Positions 24,974 through 31,983 of a DNA stretch of 38,147 nt are shown piece by piece. Position 1 is the first letter of the stretch, and the number at the start of each line of letters is the position of its first letter. This DNA is from Chloroflexota bacterium (GTDB taxonomy: Bacteria; Chloroflexota; Dehalococcoidia; JACPEP01), in the NCBI GenBank assembly GCA_016183425.1, contig JACPEP010000014.1, positions 1-38,147 on the forward strand. Reading direction: 5' to 3'. Under the pieces are notes generated by a model. It searched no databases and was not told where the DNA came from. It saw only the letters and a list, made by a program, of their open reading frames with translations. Made by a program: the position numbers and the translations under genes.

Positions 24974-26416
24974 GTGCCCAACAAAGACCTGCGGGAATGG
25001 ATGATTAAGGCAGAAGAACTAGGTGAGGTGCAGCGGGTGGAGGGAGCTCACTGGGATATAGAACTGGGGGCCATCGTGGACCTCTTTCAGAGGAAAACAG
25101 GCCGCCCCGCTCTCCTCTTCAACAACATCCCAGGATACCCCAAGAACTATCGCATCTTATCCAACACCCTTATGTCTCTGGGGCGTATCGCCCTTACCCT
25201 GGAGATGCCCACGGAAACGAAAGCGGTGGACATGGTAAAGGCGTGGCGAGAGCTGTGGCCAAAGCTGGAGCGAATCCCACCCCAGGAGGTGAGCGATGGG
25301 CCGGTTTTGGAGAACATAAACACCGGCGATGAGATCAATCTGCTCAAATTCCCGGTGCCCAAGTGGCACGAGCTAGACGGGGGGCGCTATATCGGCACCG
25401 GCTGCTTAGTTATCATGCGCGACCCGGACACGGGATGGGTCAACCTGGGCACCTATCGGGTCATGGTCCATGATGAAAAGAACGCTGCCCTCTACATCTC
25501 ACCGGGCAAGCACGGCCGCATCATAAGGGAAAAGTACTGGAAGCGGGGCCAGGCCTGTCCCGTAGCGATAGCCTGCGGTCAGGACCCTCTCCTCTACTTC
25601 CTGAGCTCTGTAGAGATACCCTATGGGTGGAGCGAGTATGATGTTGCTGGGGCCATCCGTAAGGAGCCGGTGGAGGTCATCAAAGGCCCCGCCACCGGGC
25701 TGCCTATCCCCGCTTCTGCCGAGATCGTCTTCGAAGGGGAGGTTCGAGACGATGACCGATTGGATGAGGGACCCTTCGGAGAGTGGACAGGGTACTATGG
25801 CAGCGGCATTCGTCCCGAGCCGGTTATAAGGGTAAAAACCGTTCTCCACCGCAACGACCCCATTCTTTTGGGGGCGCCCCCCCAGGTGCCTCCTTGCGAT
25901 GTTACCTTTCCTCGGGGGTTGCTACGCTCCGGTCTCATTTGGGACGAGCTGGAGAAGGCGGGGGTTCCGGGCATCCAGGGGGTGTGGGCCCACGAGGCGG
26001 GGGGCAGCCGTCTTATGCTCATTATCGCCATCAAGCAGCTTTATGGTGGCCACTCCAAGCAGGCCGGCCTCATCGCCTCTCAGTGCCACGCCGGGGCCTA
26101 CGCCAACCGCCTGGTGGTGGTGGTGGACGAGGACATCGATCCGTCCGATACCAATCAGGTGCTGTGGGCCATCTGTACCCGAAGCAACCCTGAGGAGGAC
26201 GTGGAGATTATCCGTAAGTGCTGGAGCACCCCCTTGGATCCCATGGCCTATCCTCCAGAGCTTCGCATATTTAACTCCCGAATGGTCATCGACGCCTGTC
26301 GCCCCTGGGAGCGACTGGAGACCTTTCCCCCTGTGGCGACTATCAGTCAAGAGTTGCGCCAGCAGATCGAGGCTAAGTGGGCCTATCTTTTCGACGCTCC
26401 CTACTTTCGGGGTTAG
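24974..26416 (+). CDS. UbiD-family decarboxylase, second copy
   Basis: A 480-residue prenylated-FMN enzyme, paralogue of the 15210 gene. GTG 24974 lies six bases after AAGGAGG; the frame opens at TTG 24968. Motifs are intact: 'WVNLGTYRVMVHD', 'SPGKHG', 'EIVFEG' and 'EGPFGEWTGYY' from residue 265. The catalytic stretches are also nearly identical in DNA to the first copy. The two may form a hetero-oligomer, or act on two related acids or in two directions. It is followed by the cytochrome gene after 62 bases. Confidence 0.9.
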   Translation: MPNKDLREWMIKAEELGEVQRVEGAHWDIELGAIVDLFQRKTGRPALLFNNIPGYPKNYRILSNTLMSLGRIALTLEMPTETKAVDMVKAWRELWPKLERIPPQEVSDGPVLENINTGDEINLLKFPVPKWHELDGGRYIGTGCLVIMRDPDTGWVNLGTYRVMVHDEKNAALYISPGKHGRIIREKYWKRGQACPVAIACGQDPLLYFLSSVEIPYGWSEYDVAGAIRKEPVEVIKGPATGLPIPASAEIVFEGEVRDDDRLDEGPFGEWTGYYGSGIRPEPVIRVKTVLHRNDPILLGAPPQVPPCDVTFPRGLLRSGLIWDELEKAGVPGIQGVWAHEAGGSRLMLIIAIKQLYGGHSKQAGLIASQCHAGAYANRLVVVVDEDIDPSDTNQVLWAICTRSNPEEDVEIIRKCWSTPLDPMAYPPELRIFNSRMVIDACRPWERLETFPPVATISQELRQQIEAKWAYLFDAPYFRG

Positions 26417-26478
26417 TGCCGGCAAAATACTACGGAAATAGAAGAGATGAAGGAAAAATTGAAAGGAGAGATGTTGTA

Positions 26479-26949
26479 ATGGTACATAGAATTCTCCTCG
26501 CTTTTGGGGCAGTGGGTCTGGCAGCTTTGGTAGCTCTGTTCGGGATGGCCTGCGGCGCTGCCGCGCCGACGCCAACTAAAGCCCCCACAGGGGCGACTCC
26601 CGCCCCCGGCGCCGCCGTCCCCGCTCCTTACAAAGGCAAGACCAACCCTCTCGCCGTCACCGATCAGGCGGCGGTGAGCGCGGGCAAGAAAATCTATGAT
26701 GCTAGCTGCACCTCCTGCCACGGCGAAAAGGGCGATGGCAAGGGGCTGGTAGGGGCTTCCCTGAAGCCACCCCCCGCCGACTTTACCTCGGCAGCCTCGC
26801 AGCAGGCCCTGGACAAAGAGCAGGACCGCCTTTTGTGGCGAGTCAGCGAGGGAAAAGAGGGCACCGCCATGCCCGCTTTCAAGAGTCAACTGAAGGAAAA
26901 CGAGATATGGCAGGTTCTCACCTACATTAAGAGTCTGACCAAAAAATAG
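26479..26949 (+). CDS. Membrane-anchored monohaem cytochrome c
   Basis: A 156-residue class I cytochrome c. A hydrophobic N-terminus ('LLAFGAVGLAALVALFGMAC') suggests a lipoprotein or uncleaved anchor; the lipobox GMAC is imperfect. A Thr/Pro/Ala-rich linker (about 28-52) follows, then the haem motif CTSCH (77-81) and the probable distal Met in 'GTAMPAFKSQL'. ATG 26479 follows AAAGGAGAG. It would act outside the membrane as an electron carrier. Its place between two UbiD genes is unusual and suggests respiratory coupling of the pathway, not direct chemistry with UbiD, which is cytoplasmic. Confidence 0.88.
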   Translation: MVHRILLAFGAVGLAALVALFGMACGAAAPTPTKAPTGATPAPGAAVPAPYKGKTNPLAVTDQAAVSAGKKIYDASCTSCHGEKGDGKGLVGASLKPPPADFTSAASQQALDKEQDRLLWRVSEGKEGTAMPAFKSQLKENEIWQVLTYIKSLTKK

Positions 26950-27074
26950 CGGCTTTTCAGCGCACCAACTCTTGACGTTAAAGACACCAATTTGTTAATC
27001 TTATCACACAACTTGGGTTAGAAAATAATGCTTTTTGCCTTTGGTTGTTTTAGTGGGCAAGGAGGTTGAGAAAG

Positions 27075-28619
27075 ATGGCCATTGTCGTCAAGAAGGATGT
27101 AACTAGTCTCAGATCTGCCTTAGACTACATCAGAGAGAGGGATGAACTCCTGGAGACCGATGAAGAGGTTGATCCGGCCTTAGAGGTGGCAGGACTTCAG
27201 AAGGCCTTAGAGGGCGGGCCAGCCATCCTCTTCAATAACGTGAAGGGCTACCCGGGGAAAAGGATTGCGACCAACATCTTCGCCTCGGAGGAGCGCCTTT
27301 CCCAAATGTTCGACGTGGAGGACCCCAGGAAGTTCAAGTTCAAAGCTCTAGAGGCTCTCTATCACCCCTTACCTCCCCGGGAGGTGTCGGATGCGCCGAG
27401 TCAAGAGGTAGTGATCACCAAAGACATCGATGTGTGGCCAGTGGTACCTATGATCTCTCACACTCCTCAAGACCCGGGGCGTACCCTGGGGGGGGGCAAC
27501 ACCCTAATAACGGGCAAGCATTTCTGGGGTGGCGCCCACGTCAGCTTCAACCGAATGAACTTCCGGGGCAAGGACTACTCCAGCTTCCAGGTTTCTCCCG
27601 GTTCCCACACGGATATGGTGGTCACCGCCTGGTACCGCAAAGGGCCTATCCCCATGACCATCAACATGGGCGTGCCGCCGGCGGTTACCCTCATGGCCGG
27701 CTCCGGCTTCATGTATATGGTTCTGCCCAAGGGTTGTGATGAGCTGGCAGTAGCCGGAGGTATTCAAGGCTCTCCCATCCGTATCGTCAAGGCCAAGACC
27801 CAGGATGCCTATTCCCTGGCCGATGCCGAGTACGTCATCGAAGGCTATCTGGATACCACCCAACACGTGTGGGAGAGCCCGGAGGCAGAAAAGGACGGCC
27901 AGCAAGGGGTTCATCCCTTCCACCCCGAGTGGTCAGGGTACATGGGGAAGGCTTACCGCACTTACAAGTTCCAGGTGACGGCGATAACCCACCGCAAGGA
28001 TAACCCCATCTACTATCCCCTCATCGTTCACAGCTACGACGACCACAACATCGACTGCAAGATGAGGGAGGCTGCTTTTATGGAGATAGGGGAGAGGATT
28101 AGACCGGGGTTCGTGGTGGACACCCATATTCCCCTCGGTCTCACCGACTGGGGAGGGGTTATCTTCCAGGTGAAGAAGCGGCTCAAGCGGGACGATGGCT
28201 ACCAGAAGAACATCCTTACCACTACCATTGCTGCTTCCCAGGGGATGCGTCTGGCCATCGCCGTGGACGAGGACATCGATATCTATACTGCCGAGGATGT
28301 TCTGTGGGCACTGACCACCCGGGTTGATCCCCAGACGGACATTCAAATAGTAGCTCCCGGTGGGGTGGGGCAGACCTTCCAGCCGGCGGAGCGCAGCGCG
28401 GCGGCGCCCGGCGCCCAGTGGGTGCGCTCCGAATCCAAGTATCGGGGCGGGATGGCCATCGATGCCACCGTGCCCTTCGAGTATCAATGGGCCTTCGAGC
28501 GTGCTCAGTATCCCATCGACAGGGTTGACCTGAAGCAATGGTTCTCGTCCCAGGACATTGCCAAGGCCCTTGCCTCCCAATCGGACTATGCCAGCAAGCT
28601 GGCCAAAAGGGGGATATAG
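27075..28619 (+). CDS. UbiD-family decarboxylase, third and divergent copy
   Basis: A 514-residue UbiD-family protein, longer than and unlike the other two copies. ATG 27075 is nine bases after AAGGAGG. It keeps 'PAILFNNVKGYPGKR', a 'SPGSHTD' metal-His segment, 'AEYVIEGY' and the C-terminal 'VDEDIDIYTAEDVLWALTTR'. The 'EGPFGE' acid pair is replaced by 'HPFHPEW', so the first catalytic Glu is lost and the second kept. Divergent members of this kind act on substrates such as aryl-CoA or phenylphosphate. The CoA-transferase gene that follows makes an aroyl-CoA such as phthaloyl-CoA thinkable, but only as inference. Confidence 0.85.
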   Translation: MAIVVKKDVTSLRSALDYIRERDELLETDEEVDPALEVAGLQKALEGGPAILFNNVKGYPGKRIATNIFASEERLSQMFDVEDPRKFKFKALEALYHPLPPREVSDAPSQEVVITKDIDVWPVVPMISHTPQDPGRTLGGGNTLITGKHFWGGAHVSFNRMNFRGKDYSSFQVSPGSHTDMVVTAWYRKGPIPMTINMGVPPAVTLMAGSGFMYMVLPKGCDELAVAGGIQGSPIRIVKAKTQDAYSLADAEYVIEGYLDTTQHVWESPEAEKDGQQGVHPFHPEWSGYMGKAYRTYKFQVTAITHRKDNPIYYPLIVHSYDDHNIDCKMREAAFMEIGERIRPGFVVDTHIPLGLTDWGGVIFQVKKRLKRDDGYQKNILTTTIAASQGMRLAIAVDEDIDIYTAEDVLWALTTRVDPQTDIQIVAPGGVGQTFQPAERSAAAPGAQWVRSESKYRGGMAIDATVPFEYQWAFERAQYPIDRVDLKQWFSSQDIAKALASQSDYASKLAKRGI

Positions 28620-28671
28620 GGCGTCCCCCGACGCTTCAAAAACGGGTCGAAAGGCGAAATAAGTGTGATAG

Positions 28672-28710
28672 CAAAGATAGGGACAGGGTTTTGCCCTGTC
28701 CCTATCTTTG
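28672..28710. repeat. Perfect 17-bp-arm palindrome between UbiD-3 and the CoA-transferase
   Basis: The arms CAAAGATAGGGACAGGG / CCCTGTCCCTATCTTTG flank TTTTG. No T run follows, so it is not a standard intrinsic terminator on the plus strand. In RNA it would be a very stable hairpin just ahead of a translated gene (start 28738). It may attenuate transcription, protect the message end or be a dispersed palindrome like those at the left end. Confidence 0.7.
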
Positions 28711-28737
28711 AGCTTGGGGGTGGGAAAGGAGGTTGGT

Positions 28738-30006
28738 ATGACTGATTCAGGGCGGGAAAAAGAGGGGCTGCTGGCTCCCTACCGGGCGTTAGACCTGACC
28801 AATGAGCTGGGATTCTTGTGTGGCAAGATCCTGGGCGACCTGGGGGCCGATGTTATAAAGGTAGAGCCTCCCGGCGGAGACCCGGCCCGCCGCATGGGCC
28901 CCTTTTACAAAGACATCCCCCACCCCGAAAAGAGCTTGTATTGGTTTTCCTACAATAACAACAAACGGGGCATTACGCTGAACCTGGAGACGGCCACAGG
29001 CCAGGAGCTTTTCAAGGGCTTGGCAAAAACGGCCCACTTCGTCATCGAATCTTTTCCACCGGGGTACATGGATGGGCTGGGGCTGGGCTACCAGACGCTG
29101 CGGCAAATCAACCCCCAACTGGTGATGGCCTCCATAACGCCTTATGGCCAGACGGGGCCCTATAGCCATTATCGAGCCTCGGACATCGAGCTTATGGCCA
29201 CCAGCGGCGCTATGTCCCTGGCCGGGGACCCGGACCGCCCTCCGGTGCGCGTCACCGTGCCTCAATCATATATGTGGACGGGCATGCACGCCGCCATGGG
29301 CTGCCTTATGGCCCACTACTATCGGGCGGTCAGTGGGAAGGGGCAGCACGTAGACGTATCGGGCCAGGACAGCCTGCTGCCCGTTTTAGCCCATGCCCCC
29401 ACCTTCTGGGATGTGCTGGGGGAGAACCCGCGGCGGGCCGGCCCCTACCTCACTGGTCGCAGCGTTAAAGGGGCACGGATGCGGGTTTTTTTTCCCTGTC
29501 AGGACGGTTATCTCAACTTCATCGTCTACGGTGGCCCGGCGGGCATCAAGACCAACCAGCAGCTCACCGAGTGGATGGACGGTCGGGGCATGGCCTCGGA
29601 GTATCTCAAAACAAAAGAATGGAACCAGTTCGACATCGCCACGGTGAGCCAGGAGGAGATCGACCACATCGAGGCACCCGCCGCCAAGTTTTTCGAATCT
29701 ATCACTAAAGAAGAATTTTTCCAGGAGGTGGTGAAGCGGGACATGCTGGGCTATCCCGTGGCCACCGCCAAGGAGGTCATGGAGGATGCCCAGCTCAAAG
29801 CCCGCGGCTTCTGGCAAAAGGTAGAGCACCCGGAGTTGGGGGAATCTATAACCTATCCTGGTGCCTTCGCTCAGCTCTCCCAGGGCCGCGTTGAAATCCG
29901 ACGCCGCGCCCCTCTCATCGGTGAGCACAACGAGGAGATCTACTGCCAGGAGCTGGGATTGTCCCGCCAGGAGCTGGTGATGCTGAGGCAGGCAGGGATT
30001 ATCTAA
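28738..30006 (+). CDS. CaiB/BaiF class III CoA-transferase, first subunit
   Basis: A 422-residue family III CoA-transferase. ATG 28738 follows AAAGGAGG. 'LGDLGADVIKVEPPGGDPAR', 'NNNKRGITLNLETATGQELF', 'MASITPYGQTGPYSHYRASD' and 'GQHVDVSGQDSLLP' are family segments. The Asp of 'GQDSL' is in the place of the nucleophile that holds the acyl anhydride. The enzyme moves CoA between carboxylic acids and would activate the pathway's substrate. The second transferase at 31984 has Glu at this place, so the two may form one enzyme, as in benzylsuccinate and phthalate CoA-transferases. Confidence 0.9.
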   Translation: MTDSGREKEGLLAPYRALDLTNELGFLCGKILGDLGADVIKVEPPGGDPARRMGPFYKDIPHPEKSLYWFSYNNNKRGITLNLETATGQELFKGLAKTAHFVIESFPPGYMDGLGLGYQTLRQINPQLVMASITPYGQTGPYSHYRASDIELMATSGAMSLAGDPDRPPVRVTVPQSYMWTGMHAAMGCLMAHYYRAVSGKGQHVDVSGQDSLLPVLAHAPTFWDVLGENPRRAGPYLTGRSVKGARMRVFFPCQDGYLNFIVYGGPAGIKTNQQLTEWMDGRGMASEYLKTKEWNQFDIATVSQEEIDHIEAPAAKFFESITKEEFFQEVVKRDMLGYPVATAKEVMEDAQLKARGFWQKVEHPELGESITYPGAFAQLSQGRVEIRRRAPLIGEHNEEIYCQELGLSRQELVMLRQAGII

Positions 30007-30085
30007 GAAAGGATTATATGTCATTTTTGTCCTTATTTTTTCTGTTAGGTGAACTCGGAGTACACTTATTCCCCTATTATCTGAG

Positions 30086-30700
30086 ATGGCGTCCATGTGT
30101 CTACCTATAGAGGTAAATATAGTGCGAACCCATAATTTGATTGATCAATTTCTTACCAAAATTGCTAACATAGGTGGAATCAACCTCGTGAAGATAGCAT
30201 TTTGCCAAGGCCACAGCGATCTCTCGGCCTTTCGTGGTATCGGCACTTGTGAACTAAAGCAAGTAGCACGCCCCGACGACATAAATCAACTTTCGGAACA
30301 CTATTTAGTGTGGTATAAGCCAAATGAAGTTAAGCTTCCTGGTTGGTATGTTGATGGCTCGGTAAACTATCGCCTATGTGAGTACGTGGATGGACTTGTG
30401 AATGAATCAATCAAGATGACTGATGAAGTGTCATCCCTTGTTCAATCGTTCAAGAAAGGGCTGGAGAATCCAGTTGAGATTCTTGTTGCATTTGATACCT
30501 CTCATAATATGGCTGTTATTGTTGACGGGACCAAACGTGCCCTGGCACTTCACTATCTTAAGCATAAGGAACCAGAAGTTTTGGAACAACTAATCAGTTC
30601 TAGGCATCCTATCCACATTTTGCAATTGAACTCGACTTACTGTAAAATTCTGTTCCCCTGTGATTTTTTAAAGCTATGTCTTAGAACGCAAAAGGACTAA
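30086..30700 (+). CDS. Unknown protein in the second AT-rich patch
   Basis: A 204-residue protein, not recognised with certainty. The middle is acidic and helical. 'MAVIVDGTKRALALHYLKH' recalls the 'VDGNHRxxA' strand-helix of ParB/sulfiredoxin-like folds, which bind nucleotides. Cysteines are scattered without a CxxC pair. Base composition is much more AT-rich than the CoA-transferase genes around it. The start ATG 30086 has no good ribosome site. It may be a transferred accessory gene; function unknown. Confidence 0.55.
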   Translation: MASMCLPIEVNIVRTHNLIDQFLTKIANIGGINLVKIAFCQGHSDLSAFRGIGTCELKQVARPDDINQLSEHYLVWYKPNEVKLPGWYVDGSVNYRLCEYVDGLVNESIKMTDEVSSLVQSFKKGLENPVEILVAFDTSHNMAVIVDGTKRALALHYLKHKEPEVLEQLISSRHPIHILQLNSTYCKILFPCDFLKLCLRTQKD

Positions 30701-30776
30701 TAGATGTACTCCCTCATAATCATCGCCATACTGTCGCCACAGCAGGCAACAGCGGATATGCGGATATATAGTTCGC

Positions 30777-30811
30777 TTCCCTTGCCCAAATGCCTTGTGC
30801 ACTTCGCAAAG
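30777..30811 (+). repeat. Diverged direct repeat, copy 1
   Basis: The core CCAAATGC, then CTTG and GCACTTCGCAAAG are shared with 31294-31333, with small insertions between. The stretch 30701-30924 holds no gene I can support; a 60-codon frame there lacks a ribosome site and overlaps this repeat. Confidence 0.45.
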
Positions 30812-30924
30812 ATCGGGAAACGTTATGCGCCATCGGCGCGGGTTTGCTATGAACGTGATATTAAAGATAACTGGAACTGTAGTTAGGTAACAATGAAGAA
30901 TGTGAGCTTAGTGGGGTATAGGGG

Positions 30925-31245
30925 ATGAGCTGCCCAGTTTGCACAGGTTCTTATCTACCTTATGATGTTTCTGTGGTTGAAAAACGAGGAAGAAGGGTCA
31001 TTCTGCAAGGAGCCATTTACGCGATAGTTGGCCCCGATGATGCTAACTATACCCCGTTCTCAGATTACTTCACAGTTTCACTTTACCCCCGAAAAGGCAG
31101 AGTGAAATATCTGAAATTCAAGACGCAAAGTGAACTAAACAAGTGGGGATTTATCCGCGAGACGCGAATAAGGTGCGAGGGGTGCTTGCACGAGACGGAC
31201 GGAAAAGAGATAGTTTTTGATGTAACAAAAGTGGAGTTCCTGTGA
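30925..31245 (+). CDS. Small zinc-ribbon-like protein, unknown
   Basis: A 106-residue protein with CPVC (3-6) near the start and CEGC near residue 88, which may bind one zinc. The middle is predicted beta-rich ('YFTVSLYPRKGRVKYLKF'). The start ATG 30925 is preceded by a weak GGGG. It is AT-rich, like its neighbour at 30086, and ends 136 bases before the hemerythrin-like gene. No function known to me. Confidence 0.55.
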   Translation: MSCPVCTGSYLPYDVSVVEKRGRRVILQGAIYAIVGPDDANYTPFSDYFTVSLYPRKGRVKYLKFKTQSELNKWGFIRETRIRCEGCLHETDGKEIVFDVTKVEFL

Positions 31246-31283
31246 GGGCCCTGTCGACTCTTAAGAACACCTCGCCAAACACA

Positions 31284-31335
31284 AGCTTTGCGGTTCCCTT
31301 CGCTCACCCAAATGCACTTGGCACTTCGCAAAGCT
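31284..31335. repeat. Diverged direct repeat, copy 2, with inverted flanks
   Basis: Copy 2 spans 31294-31333. AGCTTTGCG (31284-31292) and CGCAAAGCT (31327-31335) are a perfect 9-bp inverted pair around most of it, so the copy could fold into a hairpin. It lies in the spacer before the hemerythrin-like gene. Confidence 0.5.
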
Positions 31336-31381
31336 CAAGAGCCTTAAGCGAGCTTACAGAAATGGTGTCAGGAGGAAGAAT

Positions 31382-31936
31382 ATGAGACCCACAGAGCAAT
31401 TGATGGAAGAGCATAACGGGATAAAGCGGATGCTGCGCATCATGGACAGGGTTTGCCAGAAGCTGGAGTCCGGGCAGGCAGTGGAAACAGAGCACCTGGA
31501 CGGGATACTTGAGTTCATCCGGGTCTTCGCCGATCGTTGCCATCACGGCAAGGAGGAAGACCTCCTTTTCCCCGCTATGGAGGCGGCCGGAATTCCCACT
31601 GAAGGGGGACCAGCCGGCGTGATGCTGGTGGAGCATAACTTGGGCCGGGGCTATGTCAAAGGCTTTGCTGAGGCCATCGCCAGATATAAGGCGGGTGAAC
31701 AGCAAGCGTCTCCCCAGATCGTCGAAAATGCTCGGGGTTATGTCGCCCTTTTGACGCAGCACATCGATAAAGAGGAAGGAATTCTCTATCGGATGGCGGA
31801 TAGACATATTTCTAAAGAGAAGCAAAGGGAGCTGCTGGAGGAGTTTGAGAGGGTGGAAAGGGAGAGGATCGGGCCCGGCAAGCACGAGGAGTTCCATCGG
31901 CTTCTGGATCGTCTGGGTTCAATTTACATAACGTAG
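31382..31936 (+). CDS. Hemerythrin-like HHE-domain protein
   Basis: A 184-residue four-helix protein with the expected metal ligands: 'LMEEHNGI', 'FADRCHHGKEEDLLFPAM', 'LVEHNLGRG' and 'LTQHIDKEEGILY'. Together these make a likely di-iron site that binds O2, NO or peroxide. The C-terminal helix has 'GKHEEFHRLLDRL', as in stand-alone HHE proteins. The start ATG 31382 follows GGAGGAAGAAT. It sits between two CoA-transferase genes and could protect oxygen-sensitive enzymes of the pathway; that is inference from position. Confidence 0.88.
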   Translation: MRPTEQLMEEHNGIKRMLRIMDRVCQKLESGQAVETEHLDGILEFIRVFADRCHHGKEEDLLFPAMEAAGIPTEGGPAGVMLVEHNLGRGYVKGFAEAIARYKAGEQQASPQIVENARGYVALLTQHIDKEEGILYRMADRHISKEKQRELLEEFERVERERIGPGKHEEFHRLLDRLGSIYIT

Positions 31937-31983
31937 CTGTCCTCCAGGTTGGGAGTGACGTGCAAGACAAGGAGGCATCCGGG

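Noticed and set aside
26972-27000. Possible promoter before the third UbiD gene (TTGACG with TTAATC)
   Set aside because: The -35 is good, but the -10 at 17 bases matches only two of six positions. I cannot support it, though a separate start there is possible.
30704-30886. Sixty-codon plus-strand open frame
   Set aside because: No ribosome site, no motif, and it contains the diverged repeat copy 1. Not supported as a gene.
31083-31331. Minus-strand open frame of 82 codons
   Set aside because: It overlaps the CxxC-protein gene and repeat copy 2 and has no start signal.
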